Below are positions 46,439-56,875 of a stretch of 64,000 nt of DNA, piece after piece. The stretch's first letter is position 1. Each line of letters starts with the position of its first letter. The position numbers and the translations under genes were made by a program. The notes beneath the pieces are model-generated. The model saw only the letters and a list, made by a program, of their open reading frames with translations, ran no database searches and was not told the origin of the DNA. This stretch comes from Catenulispora rubra (lineage in GTDB: Bacteria; Actinomycetota; Actinomycetes; Streptomycetales; Catenulisporaceae): positions 1 to 64,000 of the forward strand of contig NZ_JAACYW010000029.1 of the NCBI RefSeq assembly GCF_015356825.1, read 5' to 3'.

Positions 46439-49400
46439 GCATCCCATGATGCGCCCAGTTCGCACGCTCCTATGTACCGCCCTCGCCCTGGCCCTCGTGC
46501 CGGCCGCCGCGTACGCGAGTCCGCAGGCGGCCTCCGCCTCTGATGCGCAGGCCGCCGCGGCTGCGCAGCCGATCTATCTGAACACGCACTACACGTTCGC
46601 CGAGCGGGCGGCGGATCTGGTGTCGCGGATGACGTTGCCGGAGAAGGTCGCGCAGTTGCAGACCAACAGTGCGCCGGCGATTCCGCGGTTGGGGGTGCAG
46701 GAGTACACGTACTGGAGTGAGGGGCAGCACGGGATCAACACGCTGGGTGCCGACTCCAACCGCGGCGGCGTCACCGGCGGGGTGCACGCGACCAGCTTCC
46801 CGGTGAACTTCGCCTCGACGATGAGCTGGGATCCGCAACTCACCTACCAGGAGACCACCGCCATCTCCGACGAGGTGCGCGGCGAACTGGACAAGTCGTT
46901 GTGGGGGACCGGGCAGAACAACCTGGGCCCTTCCGCGAGCGACTACGGCGCGCTGACGTTCTGGGCGCCGAACGTCAACATGGACCGCGATCCGCTCTGG
47001 GGCCGCACCAACGAGTCCTTCGGCGAGGACCCCTACCTCACCTCCGCGATGGCTGGCGCGTTCGTCGACGGCTACCAGGGCGAGACCATCAACGGCAAGC
47101 AGCAGACCCCTTATCTCAAGGTCGCCGCCACGGCCAAGCACTACGCGCTCAACAACGTCGAGGACAGCCGCCATACCGGCACCTCCAACACCACCGACGC
47201 CAACATCCGCGACTACTACACCAAGCAGTTCGCCAGCCTGGTGGAGAACGCCCACGTCTCGGGCATCATGACCTCCTACAACGCGGTCAACGGCACGCCC
47301 GCCCCGGCCGACACCTACACCGTCGACGAACTCCTGCAAGCCACCTACGGCTTCGCCGGCTACACCACCTCCGACTGCGGCGCGATCGGCGACGTCTACG
47401 GCGCCGCCTCGCACGGCTGGGCCCCGCCCGGCTGGACCAGCAACGGCACCAGCTGGACGAACAACGCCACCGGCAAGCAGATCCCGGCGGCGGCCGGCGG
47501 CCAGGCCTTCGCGATCCGCGCCGGCACCCAGCTCAACTGCGCCGGCGGGGAGATGACCACGGCGAACGTCACCGCGGCCGTCGACCTCGGCTTGCTCTCG
47601 ACCGGCGTCGTCGACGCCACCCTGACCCGGCTGTTCACGGTGCGGATGGAGACCGGCGAGTTCGACCCGGCGAGTAAGGTCGCCTACACGAAGATCACCA
47701 AGACCCAGATCGAGTCCCCGGCGCACCAGGCGCTGGCCGAGAAGGTCGCCGCCAACGACATCGTGCTGCTGCAGAACGGCACCGTGGCCGGCACGTCTTC
47801 GAAGCTGCTGCCGGTCGACCCCGCGAAGACAAGCAACATCGTCATCGTCGGCGACCTGGCGAACAAGGTGACCCTCGGCGGCTACTCCGGTGAGCCCACG
47901 TACCAGGTGAACTCCGTGCAGGGCATCACTGCGGCGGTCAAGGCCGCGAACCCCTCGGCCACCGTCACCTTCGACGCCTGCGGCACCTCCACCAAGGCCA
48001 CCACGCCGGCCGCGTGCTCGGCCGCGACGCAGGCCTCGATCAAGACCGCGAGCGTGGTCCTGGTGGTCGCCGGCTCCGACACGACCGTGGCCGACGAAGC
48101 CAACGACCGCAGCACCCTGGCCCTGCCGGGCAACTACGACTCGCTGATCACCCAGGTCGCGGCGCTCGGCAACCCGCGCACCGCGCTGGTGATGCAGGCC
48201 GACGGCCCCTACGACATCCAGGACGCCCAGAAGGACTTCCCGGCGATCGTCTTCAGCGGCTACAACGGCCAGAGCCAGGGCGCCGCGCTGGCGCAGGTCC
48301 TCTTCGGCCAGCAGAACCCTGCCGGGCACCTGAACTTCACCTGGTACGCCGGCGACGCGCAGCTCGCGCCGATGGACAACTACGGACTGACCCCCTCGCA
48401 GACCGCCGGCCTCGGCCGGACCTACCAGTACTTCACCGGGACCCCGACCTACCCCTTCGGCTACGGCCAGTCCTACACCGACTTCGCGTACTCCCACATC
48501 CAGGTCGGCCCGCAGAACACGTCGGCGGACGGGACCGTGCGCGTCGGCTTCGACGTCACCAACACCGGAACCGTCGCCGGCACCACCGTCGCGCAGCTCT
48601 ACGCCGCACCTCCCGGCGCCGGCACCGCTGACACCGCCCGCGAACAGCTCGCCGGATTCCAGAAGACCAAGACGCTCCAGCCCGGCCAGTCCCAGCACAT
48701 CTCCCTGTCGGTGAAGCTCTCCAGCCTCAGCCGCTGGGACGAGAGCACCCTGAAGCAGGTCGTCGCCGACGGCGCCTACCAGTTCCGGGTCGGCCCGGAC
48801 TCGGCCACCGCAGCCGGTTCCGGCACCGTGACCGTGCACGGCACGACGACCCCGCACGTGCAGTCCGTCGCCGTCCAGCCCGACCAGGTGGTCTTCAACG
48901 CCGGCCAGACGCTGGACCTCACCGCCGCCAACCCCTGGATCGCCCCGGACACCAACGCCACGCTGGAGCAGAACCACGCCCCGGCGGCCAACATCGTTGA
49001 GGCCGTCAACGACGACCAGTCCTTCGCCGACCTCGCGCACTCCCACGTCCGCTACAGCACCAGCGACCCGCGCGTCGCCACGGTCAGCGACTCCGGCGTG
49101 GTGACCATGCGCGCGCCGGGTGCGGCGTCGATCAAGGTGACGGTGAACGGCGTGACCGGCACCGCCCCGATCGTCGTGCAGGACCCGTTCACCCTCGCGG
49201 CCCCGGGCATCGTGAAGCCGGCGACCAGCGTCACCGCGACCGAGACGTTCACCAACACCAGCACCAAGACCGTGCGCGCCCTGATGCTCGGCCTGACCAC
49301 GCCGACGGGCTGGACCGCGACCGCCACCACGCCGGTCTCCGTGCCCAGCCTGGCTCCCGGCCAGAAGGTGACGGCGAGCTGGAGCGTCGCGATCCCAGCG

Positions 49401-50462
49401 AGCGCGAGCCCCGGTACGCAGACCGAGCTGGACGCCGTCACCTCCTTCACCGGCGGCGCCGGGCCCGACACCCAGACCACGGTCGGCCCGGTGACGGTGA
49501 CCTCCGGCGCCACCCCCGAGCAGGCCACGCCGGTCATCACCGGCACCGGCCCGGCCGCCGGATCGCTCCAGGTCGTGCTGAACAACCCCTCCGATACCGC
49601 CACGACGGTCACCGGGGTCAAGTGGCAGCTCGGCAGCCTGTCGGGCACCGCGCCGGTGAGCGCCACGATCCCGGCCGGATCGTCGACCACTGTCACGGTC
49701 CCGGTGACCGGCATCAGCTTCGCGACCATCTATCCGCTCACGGTGTCCAGCGTCATCTCCGGCGGCCTGTCCTCGGAGAACCTGGGCGGACACATCACCT
49801 TCCTGCCGGTGGTCAACAAGAGCCTGGGCAGTTCCTGGACGCTGGCGCAGGTGCAGGACGGCCCGTACGTGGACATGGCGACCACCGCTGATGGGACGTG
49901 GGGCTCGCTGGTCGGCTCGTTGCCGTACGGCGGCGCGTCCTACCTGTCGGGCAAGATGTGGTTCAACTGGGACGCCAAGAACCTCTACATCACCGCGGAC
50001 ATGACCGAGGCCGCGTTCTCCCAGACGAACACCGGCGGTGACATCTGGAAGGGCGACAGCCTGCAGGTGTCGGCGACCTCAGGGGTGCCGGGATCGTCGG
50101 TCGCCACCAGCAACGATTCGTTGGAGGGCCACTACGAGTACGGGGCCGCGCTCACTCCCGCGGGCTCGCAGCTGTACCGCTGGTTCAGCCCGTCGCAGGG
50201 CTCTGGGTTGGTCACCGACGCCTCGGTCACCGTGACCCGGGACGACGCGAACCACACCACGTTGTACGAGATCGCGATCCCGTGGACCGACCTCACCTCG
50301 TTGCAGCCGACCGCGAACTCGGTGTTCTCCATCTCGGCGATGTTCAACAACGTCGACACCGGCGTGCGCAACGGCTACCTGCAGTGGGGCGGCGGCATCG
50401 GGGACAACAAGAACGTCGCCGAGTTCAACATGGCGCAGCTGATGCCGGCGGCCGGATCGTGA
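46437..50462 (+). CDS. Giant secreted GH3 glycosidase with C-terminal CBM9/DOMON-like domain
   Basis: 1341 residues. Signal peptide to about residue 28; the start may be the ATG at 46437 or 46446. The GH3 N-domain has EGQHGINTLG, KVAATAKHYALNN and nucleophile D313 in TTSDCGAIGDVY, of the beta-xylosidase/glucosidase sort. GH3 C-domain (~410-650), FN3-like domain (~680-780), then Big_2-like (~790-910) and Ig-like/NEW3-type domains (to ~1130), and a last domain (~1150-1341) with WFNWDAKNLYITADM and IWKGDSLQVS, like CBM9. It is followed by sugar-acid or sugar-modifying genes in one operon. Confidence 0.9.
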   Translation: MHPMMRPVRTLLCTALALALVPAAAYASPQAASASDAQAAAAAQPIYLNTHYTFAERAADLVSRMTLPEKVAQLQTNSAPAIPRLGVQEYTYWSEGQHGINTLGADSNRGGVTGGVHATSFPVNFASTMSWDPQLTYQETTAISDEVRGELDKSLWGTGQNNLGPSASDYGALTFWAPNVNMDRDPLWGRTNESFGEDPYLTSAMAGAFVDGYQGETINGKQQTPYLKVAATAKHYALNNVEDSRHTGTSNTTDANIRDYYTKQFASLVENAHVSGIMTSYNAVNGTPAPADTYTVDELLQATYGFAGYTTSDCGAIGDVYGAASHGWAPPGWTSNGTSWTNNATGKQIPAAAGGQAFAIRAGTQLNCAGGEMTTANVTAAVDLGLLSTGVVDATLTRLFTVRMETGEFDPASKVAYTKITKTQIESPAHQALAEKVAANDIVLLQNGTVAGTSSKLLPVDPAKTSNIVIVGDLANKVTLGGYSGEPTYQVNSVQGITAAVKAANPSATVTFDACGTSTKATTPAACSAATQASIKTASVVLVVAGSDTTVADEANDRSTLALPGNYDSLITQVAALGNPRTALVMQADGPYDIQDAQKDFPAIVFSGYNGQSQGAALAQVLFGQQNPAGHLNFTWYAGDAQLAPMDNYGLTPSQTAGLGRTYQYFTGTPTYPFGYGQSYTDFAYSHIQVGPQNTSADGTVRVGFDVTNTGTVAGTTVAQLYAAPPGAGTADTAREQLAGFQKTKTLQPGQSQHISLSVKLSSLSRWDESTLKQVVADGAYQFRVGPDSATAAGSGTVTVHGTTTPHVQSVAVQPDQVVFNAGQTLDLTAANPWIAPDTNATLEQNHAPAANIVEAVNDDQSFADLAHSHVRYSTSDPRVATVSDSGVVTMRAPGAASIKVTVNGVTGTAPIVVQDPFTLAAPGIVKPATSVTATETFTNTSTKTVRALMLGLTTPTGWTATATTPVSVPSLAPGQKVTASWSVAIPASASPGTQTELDAVTSFTGGAGPDTQTTVGPVTVTSGATPEQATPVITGTGPAAGSLQVVLNNPSDTATTVTGVKWQLGSLSGTAPVSATIPAGSSTTVTVPVTGISFATIYPLTVSSVISGGLSSENLGGHITFLPVVNKSLGSSWTLAQVQDGPYVDMATTADGTWGSLVGSLPYGGASYLSGKMWFNWDAKNLYITADMTEAAFSQTNTGGDIWKGDSLQVSATSGVPGSSVATSNDSLEGHYEYGAALTPAGSQLYRWFSPSQGSGLVTDASVTVTRDDANHTTLYEIAIPWTDLTSLQPTANSVFSISAMFNNVDTGVRNGYLQWGGGIGDNKNVAEFNMAQLMPAAGS

Positions 50463-51652
50463 GCGCGGAGAACACCGTGCCTTCTACGCTGCGCGTCGGC
50501 CTGGTCGGCCACGGCTTCATGGGCCGGATGCACTCGCTGGCCTGGCAGAGCGTCGGCCGCGCCGTCGAGCTGCCGCTGGTGCCCGAGCTGACCGCGATCG
50601 CCGGCCGCAACGCCGGGGCCGTCGAGCAGGCGGCGCGCGCCTGGGGCTGGCAGTCCTGGACTGACGACTGGCGGACGCTGGTCGAGCGGGACGACATCGA
50701 CGTCATCGACATCACCACCCCCGGCGCGCTGCACGCCGAGATCGCGCTGGCGGCGCTGGCCGCGGGCAAGCACGTGCTGTGCGAGAAGCCGCTGGCGAAC
50801 ACGCTGGACGAGGCGCGGGAGATGACGGCGGTGGCGGAGGACGCGGCGGCGCGCGGGGTCCTGTCGATGGTCGGGTTCAACTACCGGCGGACCCCGGCGC
50901 TCGCACTGGCGCGGGATCTGGTGGCGCAGGGGAGGGTCGGCGACGTCCGGCACATCCGGGCCGTCTACCTGCAGGACTGGATCAACGACCCGGAGTTCCC
51001 GCTGGTGTGGCGGCTCCGCAAGGAGGAGGCGGGATCCGGGGCGCTCGGCGACCTCGGCGCGCACCTGGTCGATCTCGCGTACTTCCTGACCGGTCGGCGC
51101 ATCACCGGTCTCAGTGCCCTGACCCGCACGTTCGTCGAGGAGCGGCCGCTGGCGACCTCGGCGTCGGGCCTGAGCGGGGCGGCCGGGAGCGAGCGGGGCC
51201 GGGTGACGGTCGACGACGCGGCGGTGTTCTTCGCCGACTGCGAGGGCGGGGCGCTGGCGACGTTCGAGGCCACGCGGTTCGCGCCGGGGCGGAAGAACGC
51301 GATGCGGATCGAGGTGAACGGCTCGGACGGCAGCGTCGCGTTCGACTTCGAGGCGATGAACGAATTGCAGTTCTATGACGCGACCGCCGAAGCCGCGGGG
51401 GCCGGGTTCAGCCGCATCTTGGCCACCGAACCGCAGCATCCTTATCTGGACGCGTGGTGGCCGCCGGGCCACGGCCTGGGCTACGACCACACGTTCGTCA
51501 ACCAGAAGCGCGACCTGGTCGAGGCGATCGCGGCCGGGAAGCCGCCGGTGCCGTCGTTCGCCGACGGGCTGTACGTGCAGGGCGTGCTGGCGGCGGTGGA
51601 GGACAGTGCCCGGAACAGATCGGCGTGGACAGCTGTGGAGGAGGAACGATGA
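50459..51652 (+). CDS. Gfo/Idh/MocA-family oxidoreductase
   Basis: 397 residues from a GTG overlapping the GH3 stop. The NAD(P)-binding [33 protein letters not shown] and the EKP motif in [13 protein letters not shown] are typical. It oxidises or epimerises a sugar or cyclitol. It is followed by a TIM-barrel isomerase with 4-nt overlap, so both probably process sugars released by the GH3 enzyme. Confidence 0.93.
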   Translation: MSAENTVPSTLRVGLVGHGFMGRMHSLAWQSVGRAVELPLVPELTAIAGRNAGAVEQAARAWGWQSWTDDWRTLVERDDIDVIDITTPGALHAEIALAALAAGKHVLCEKPLANTLDEAREMTAVAEDAAARGVLSMVGFNYRRTPALALARDLVAQGRVGDVRHIRAVYLQDWINDPEFPLVWRLRKEEAGSGALGDLGAHLVDLAYFLTGRRITGLSALTRTFVEERPLATSASGLSGAAGSERGRVTVDDAAVFFADCEGGALATFEATRFAPGRKNAMRIEVNGSDGSVAFDFEAMNELQFYDATAEAAGAGFSRILATEPQHPYLDAWWPPGHGLGYDHTFVNQKRDLVEAIAAGKPPVPSFADGLYVQGVLAAVEDSARNRSAWTAVEEER

Positions 51653-52662
51653 CGCGGCCCATTACCCTGTTCACCGGCCAGTGGGCCGACCTGCCCTTCG
51701 AGGAGGTCTGCCGGCTGGCCTCGGAGTGGGGCTACGACGGCTTGGAGATCGCCTGCTGGGGTGACCACTTCGAGGTGGACCGGGCGCTGAACGAGCCCGG
51801 CTACGTCGCCGGTCGCAAGGCCCTGCTGGCCAAGCACGGGCTCCAGGTGCACGCCATCTCCACGCACCTGGTCGGCCAGGCGGTGTGCGACGCGATCATC
51901 GACGGCCGGCACCGGGACATCCTCCCGCCCCGGATCTGGGGCGACGGCGAGGCCGAGGGCGTCCGGACGCGCGCCGCGGCCGAACTCGCCGACACCGCGC
52001 GGGCCGCGGCCGAGCTCGGGGTGCGGACCGTCATCGGCTTCACCGGCTCGCCGATCTGGCACCTGCTGGCGATGTTCCCGCCGGTGTCCGCCGATGTCGT
52101 CGAGGCCGGATACGCCGAGTTCGCCGAGCGCTTCACTCCGATCCTGGACGTGTTCGACTCGGTCGGGGTGCGCTTCGCCCACGAGGTGCACCCGAGCGAG
52201 ATCGCCTACGACTACTGGTCTACGGTGCGCGCGCTGGAGGCGGTCGGCCACCGGCCGGCCTTCGGGCTCAACTTCGACCCGAGCCACTTCGTCTGGCAGG
52301 ACCTGGACGCCGCCGGGTTCCTGTACGACTTCCGGGACCGGATCTACCACGTGGACTGCAAGGACGCGGTGCGCCGGCTCAACGGCCGCAACGGACGGCT
52401 CGGCTCGCACCTGCCGTGGGGCGACCCCCGGCGCGGGTGGGACTTCGTCTCCACCGGGCACGGCGACGTGCCGTGGGAGCAGGTCTTCCGGATGCTGAAC
52501 TCGATCGGTTACGACGGCCCGATCAGCGTCGAGTGGGAGGACGCCGGGATGGACCGCCTGGTCGGCGCGCCGGAGGCGCTGGCATTCGTGCGGGGGCTGG
52601 CGGCGATCGAGCCGCCCCGGGCGTCGTTCGACGCGGCGTTCAGTCAGGGGTCGGCGGGCTGA
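51649..52662 (+). CDS. Sugar phosphate isomerase/epimerase (xylose-isomerase-like TIM barrel)
   Basis: 337 residues; GGAGGAACG before the ATG. It carries [69 protein letters not shown] and [12 protein letters not shown], with the Glu-Asp-His-Glu metal ligands of the AP-endonuclease-2 fold. It forms a pair with the upstream dehydrogenase, a common arrangement in inositol- or keto-sugar catabolism. Confidence 0.92.
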   Translation: MTRPITLFTGQWADLPFEEVCRLASEWGYDGLEIACWGDHFEVDRALNEPGYVAGRKALLAKHGLQVHAISTHLVGQAVCDAIIDGRHRDILPPRIWGDGEAEGVRTRAAAELADTARAAAELGVRTVIGFTGSPIWHLLAMFPPVSADVVEAGYAEFAERFTPILDVFDSVGVRFAHEVHPSEIAYDYWSTVRALEAVGHRPAFGLNFDPSHFVWQDLDAAGFLYDFRDRIYHVDCKDAVRRLNGRNGRLGSHLPWGDPRRGWDFVSTGHGDVPWEQVFRMLNSIGYDGPISVEWEDAGMDRLVGAPEALAFVRGLAAIEPPRASFDAAFSQGSAG

Positions 52663-52699
52663 CTGAGCGGTCGGGGTGCTGGAAAGGGCGGCTGCGTCA

Positions 52700-53356
52700 T
52701 CAGTTGATGTAGCCGCCCAAAGCTTTGGTGAGCTGGTCGGCCGTGACGGTGGAGGTTTCGGGCGCGGGGCCGTTGTCGCCCGTGGGGGCCGTGATCGAGG
52801 CGGGGCAGCTGTCGTCGGCGCCCTGAATCTTCACCACCGCGACTTTCGCAGCCGTCGTCGCACGGTAGAGCGTGATCGTGTATTCGCCCCAGTGCATGGT
52901 CATGGCCTCCGGTACGACGGAGCCGTAATCACAGGTCTTCGCGACCGGGCCGGAGGCGGCGGCGACGCAGGCGACCAACTGGACGTCGTACGGTTGGCCG
53001 CCGCTCCATGTGTCGGGTTCGCCGAGGATCGTGCCGTCCTGGGGCTGGTCGCTTCGGATCGGCAGGTCGTAGAACGCCACGGGGTGCGGCCCGGAACCCG
53101 TATACGCCGCCGCACCCGGGACAGCCTTGCCGGAACACGCGTCCAGCAGGTTGTAGAAGGTGGCCTGTGGCGCACCGATCGCAGCGGTGTCCGGCGACGA
53201 TGGGGATGCGGACGGCTCCTGTGCCGTGGTCGCGTCCGTGGGAGTCGACACCGGGCTCGGGCTGTTGCCATTGCCGCACGCGGTTGCCAGGACGGCTACC
53301 GCGAACGCCGCGACCGCACCGATCAGCTTCCTCGACCGCCGACGCGCACTCGGCAT
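52700..53356 (-). CDS. Secreted lipoprotein of unknown function
   Basis: 218 residues from the ATG at 53356 with AAGGAG upstream. Signal peptide and lipobox LATAC give Cys27 as the anchor. A Ser/Thr/Pro linker (~30-60) is followed by a ~150-residue domain with four Cys (CSGK, LVACV, KTCDYG, DDSCP) that may pair. The ending resembles DUF3558-type proteins in size, but I cannot assign the family. It is convergent with the sugar isomerase gene. Confidence 0.8.
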   Translation of the reverse strand: MPSARRRSRKLIGAVAAFAVAVLATACGNGNSPSPVSTPTDATTAQEPSASPSSPDTAAIGAPQATFYNLLDACSGKAVPGAAAYTGSGPHPVAFYDLPIRSDQPQDGTILGEPDTWSGGQPYDVQLVACVAAASGPVAKTCDYGSVVPEAMTMHWGEYTITLYRATTAAKVAVVKIQGADDSCPASITAPTGDNGPAPETSTVTADQLTKALGGYIN

Positions 53357-53549
53357 GATCAGGCTCCTTATTCGCACTTGGGCCACCAAAGATACCCTGG
53401 CCGCGCGAAAGGCAGGCGGCTGAAAGATCAACGGAGTGCCTCGCGCGAATTTCGGTCAGCTGTGTGGCGGCCATCGGGCTATCGTGTCGGTTCACGTGGC
53501 GGTCGCCTCGCGCGGCGCGAGGGCTCGGCCGTCGGCGAGGGGGTTGTGT

Positions 53550-55214
53550 ATGCCAAAGGGGCTGGCTCAGATGGGCCACTGGCTCTATGTGAGGAGACTG
53601 CGGGACCAGCGCGTCGGCCTGGCTCCGCTGTGCAGCGGGGACGACGGCCTGCTGCACAGCGGCTTCATCCCTTGCCTGCTGACGGTCCTGCGGCTGGCGG
53701 TGCACCACAAGGAGGACAAGAGCGCCGGCATGGACCTGGCGTCAGTGCTCGTGCGTGCCGGCCATCTCACCCGGGCGGTCGAGCTGCTTGGGTCGGAGCC
53801 GGGCCGGTCCAAGCTGGAAGAGGACCTCGTCCGCCTGGTGCAGATGGCCGGTGCGGCCGGAGACCTGGACGGTGCGCAGGCGCTCGCCGAGTCGCTGACC
53901 GACCGCTCGTTGCGGGACAACGCCCTGGTCGGCCTCGTCCCGGCGATGGCTCGGGCCGGTGCACGCGAGCGCGCCGCCGCCCTGGCGGAGACGGTGCGCT
54001 ACCCGCACAACTGGCCGCGGGCCTGGGCCGGGCTGGCGGAGGCGGTGGCGGACTGCGGCGACTTCCCCGCCGCGCTCGGGTACGCCGCCAGGGCCGCCGA
54101 GTGCGCCGGTGGCGGTGCGGGGTTGGGGCGGGTGCTCCTTACGTCCATGGAGATCGCGCATGCCGCCGGCGACCACGTTCTGGCCGGCACGTTCGCCGAT
54201 CGTGTGGAGGATCTGGTCCGGCGCGAGAGCCTGAACGGCAACGGACAGCGCGCGCTTCTCGTCGCGGTGCTGGAGTTCGAGGCCCGAAACGGGGACTTGG
54301 AGCGGTTTGACGCCGTGCTGCGCAGCCTGGCCCGTGCCGCCGCAGCTGAGGCAGCTGAGGCTGAGGCAGCCGAGGCAGCCGAGGCTGAGGCGGCGGGGTT
54401 GCAGGAGGCTGACGACGACCCAGATGTGCTGTGTCTCAGGATCCTGGCCCGCCCCCGCCCGCTCTTCGACCCGGCGATCGTGGCCGACCTGCTGGAGGCG
54501 GTCACCGAGACCGTCGACCGAAAGGTCGCCCTCGCCTTGGCCGACCGGGGCGAGGAACTGCTCCGCTCCGACGCCGCCTTCGACAGTCTCCAGCTGCGGC
54601 AGGCGCTGATCTTTCTGCTGACCCGGCACGGGCAGGTCGAACGGGCCATGGCCTTGGTCGACTGGATCGTCGAGCCGTACCTGCGCGCGGCGCGTCAGGC
54701 CGAGATCGTCGAGGCGCTGGCCTGGTCCGGGTACCCGGACCAGGCCGAGGTCCTGGCCCGGGGCTTCGCAGACCGCTGGGCGCGGAGTCGGGCATTGATG
54801 GCCGTCGTCGGCGAGCTGGCCCGGCAGGGCGACACGGCCCGGGCCGAAGCCCTCATCCCCGCCATCCCCGACCGCTGGGGGCGGGGGGAGGCGCTGATCG
54901 ACGTCGTCGTCGCCCTGGCCCGGCAGGGTGAGCAGGAGAGGGCCGAGAATCTCGCCCACACGATCCTCCTGAGCCAGACGCGGGCCCGCGCGCTTGCCGA
55001 ATTGGTGGGGGTGTCGGATCCCGCCGGCGCCCGCAGGCTGGCCGCCCGGGCCGTGTTCCTTGGCGGCTGGGCACTGGTCCTGGAAGAGCTGGAGGAGATT
55101 GCTCCCGGTGGGGCGCTGGCCATCGCCGATGAGGTGATGACCTGGCGGGAGGTGCACAGTCCCACCGAGGAGGAGGCGGGACGGCGACGACGGACCCCGG
55201 GCCGGCGGCGGTGA
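53550..55214 (+). CDS. Helical-repeat (TPR-like) protein, unknown function
   Basis: 554 residues from the ATG at 53550 (GAGGGGG upstream); 53571 is an alternative. Repeating units of about 32-36 residues with patterns such as AGHLTRAVELLGS, AGDLDGAQALAESL and RQGDTARAEALIPAIPDRWGRGEALIDV indicate a superhelical repeat of the TPR or Sel1-like class. A Glu-Ala run (AEAAEAEAAEAAEAEAA, ~302-318) comes from a GAGGCAGCC microsatellite. It has no catalytic motif. Such proteins usually act as scaffolds. Confidence 0.7.
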   Translation: MPKGLAQMGHWLYVRRLRDQRVGLAPLCSGDDGLLHSGFIPCLLTVLRLAVHHKEDKSAGMDLASVLVRAGHLTRAVELLGSEPGRSKLEEDLVRLVQMAGAAGDLDGAQALAESLTDRSLRDNALVGLVPAMARAGARERAAALAETVRYPHNWPRAWAGLAEAVADCGDFPAALGYAARAAECAGGGAGLGRVLLTSMEIAHAAGDHVLAGTFADRVEDLVRRESLNGNGQRALLVAVLEFEARNGDLERFDAVLRSLARAAAAEAAEAEAAEAAEAEAAGLQEADDDPDVLCLRILARPRPLFDPAIVADLLEAVTETVDRKVALALADRGEELLRSDAAFDSLQLRQALIFLLTRHGQVERAMALVDWIVEPYLRAARQAEIVEALAWSGYPDQAEVLARGFADRWARSRALMAVVGELARQGDTARAEALIPAIPDRWGRGEALIDVVVALARQGEQERAENLAHTILLSQTRARALAELVGVSDPAGARRLAARAVFLGGWALVLEELEEIAPGGALAIADEVMTWREVHSPTEEEAGRRRRTPGRRR

Positions 55215-55366
55215 CAGGAAGCTGAGGCGGTGCGCGAGCGGACAGCCCAGCCACCGAGGCCGACCGGCTGCCGAGGCGGAGCCGGCGTGCTTCGCCGCCT
55301 GATCGTTGAAGCCCGTGGCGTCAGCGATCGATGTGATGCCGGCGGGAGAAGAAAGGGGGGGACATC

Positions 55367-56011
55367 GTGAACAGTGGGGGAGTCAAGGTCCGGGCTCTGG
55401 CATGGGCCGGCTTGGTGGTGGTGCCGCTGGGGCTGGCGTGCGCGGTCGGCATCCGGTTGTGGCCTTGGGGAGGACCCGGTATCGGGTGGGCGGAGGCGTC
55501 GGCGTATCTCGCTGTCGTCGGCGCGGTCTGGGGCCTGGCCCACGTCCTGGACCGCGGATCCTTCCGAGGCAGAGACGGCGACGAGGGGCGCCAGGCGGCA
55601 TCCTTCGCCTTGCTGTTCGTCTTCACCTTGGCGGCCTGCCTGCTGATCGCCCGGGATGCGATACACGAGTGGCAGGCCACCCACAGACCGACCGTGTCGG
55701 TCGCCGCGTCCGTCGACGGGTGCCGCGAGATCTCCGGCGACTACACGCCGACCGACAGCTGCGTCTACCACTGGTCGTACCAGGGGCGTTCCCGGGAAGA
55801 GGAGCACAATGCCCATGAGGTCTACCCGGACGGTCACGTCCTGACGGTCGCGCTGGACCCGGCCACCGGCGACTTCGCTGACACCGGCGTGGCGAGATTC
55901 GTCCTCAAGACCGTGGGGGCGGGGACTGTGGCGTGCACAGTCCTGCTCTTGGTCGGCGCGGCACCCATGGCCATCTCGGACTGGCTGCCGCGCATACGGC
56001 GTGGGCTGTGA
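55367..56011 (+). CDS. Four-TM membrane protein, unknown function
   Basis: 214 residues from a GTG. Hydrophobic segments at ~10-30, 45-60, 78-97 and 178-200. Between the third and fourth there is a ~75-residue domain with two Cys (DGCREIS and DSCVYHWSY) that could form a disulfide outside the cell. GGAGAAGAAAGGGG lies upstream. I do not recognise the family. Confidence 0.65.
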   Translation: MNSGGVKVRALAWAGLVVVPLGLACAVGIRLWPWGGPGIGWAEASAYLAVVGAVWGLAHVLDRGSFRGRDGDEGRQAASFALLFVFTLAACLLIARDAIHEWQATHRPTVSVAASVDGCREISGDYTPTDSCVYHWSYQGRSREEEHNAHEVYPDGHVLTVALDPATGDFADTGVARFVLKTVGAGTVACTVLLLVGAAPMAISDWLPRIRRGL

Positions 56012-56207
56012 CCGGCTGCTGGTCGTCAACCTGACGCTCGACAGCGCGAAGCAGCTTCGGACCCGCTGGTGAGATGATCAGGCCTGGGACAGGGTGACAG
56101 CTCAAGGGACAGGGGCGGATGCGTGGCAGTGTCGGAGTGGCGAATCGCCGGGCCGCACCATACGAACGCCAGAGACGGCAGCCGCTCCACGATCGAGAAC
56201 CCGGAGG

Positions 56208-56627
56208 CTATCGGGCTTCGCCGCGTCGCCCCCGCCGCTCGGCCGCGAGCTCCTTCTTGACCTGCTTCGCGCGGTCTGGGCTGCGGCGCGAGGTGATGAT
56301 CCGGCGGACGCCGTAACTGAACGAGGCGGTCTTCACCAGCGGGCCGCCCGCGACCGCGCCCGCGGCGGCGCTCACCGCCGCGACGTTGTCCGTCACGGTC
56401 TGGACGTTCTCGGTGATGGCCGCGACCTTCACCATGCCGGCGTTGCCGGTCTTGGCGGCCTGCTCCGCCTGTTCGAGCAGGGGCAGCGCGGTGGTGGTCA
56501 GGGTGGTCAGCGTGCCCTTGATGGTGAGCAGCAGCTCGGTGACGCGCACCAGCACCAGGGCCAGGAAGCAGGCGCCGACCACCACGAAGACGGCGAAGAC
56601 CAGGCCGACGATCTGGGCCCCGGACAT
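56208..56627 (-). CDS. DUF948-like membrane-anchored protein
   Basis: 139 residues from the ATG at 56627, chosen because GGGGAG is 7 nt upstream and homologues begin MSG. One N-terminal membrane helix (QIVGLVFAVFVVVGACFLAL) is followed by a long helical region with heptad-like repeats and a basic Arg/Lys-rich tail. It fits the DUF948 pattern, found in many Gram-positive bacteria with no firm function. Confidence 0.75.
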   Translation of the reverse strand: MSGAQIVGLVFAVFVVVGACFLALVLVRVTELLLTIKGTLTTLTTTALPLLEQAEQAAKTGNAGMVKVAAITENVQTVTDNVAAVSAAAGAVAGGPLVKTASFSYGVRRIITSRRSPDRAKQVKKELAAERRGRRGEAR

Positions 56628-56875
56628 CTCGAAACTCCCCTCGCCGACCATGCTGGATCCGCGGAGCCTGCCGGACTGCCGGACACCCCGGAAAAGGCTC
56701 GCTTGCAGCGTCGATGCTAGCGTTCGCGCGGCCTCGGAGGCGGCCGTCCGAGCCGGTCGGCGTGTCGGGCCGGGTGTCGGGCTGCGTGTCGGGCGACCAG
56801 CCGTCACTCTTCCGTAAGGCCGGAATGACCGATTTCGGCGCGCCGGGACCGGGCCCGCTCCCTAGCCTGACAGTC

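Noticed and set aside
46470-49793. 1107-codon minus-strand open frame opposite the GH3 gene
   Set aside because: It has no ribosome site and no domain, and it mirrors the codon bias of GH3. The same reasoning applies to 12051-14447 and 1230-3062 on the minus strand.
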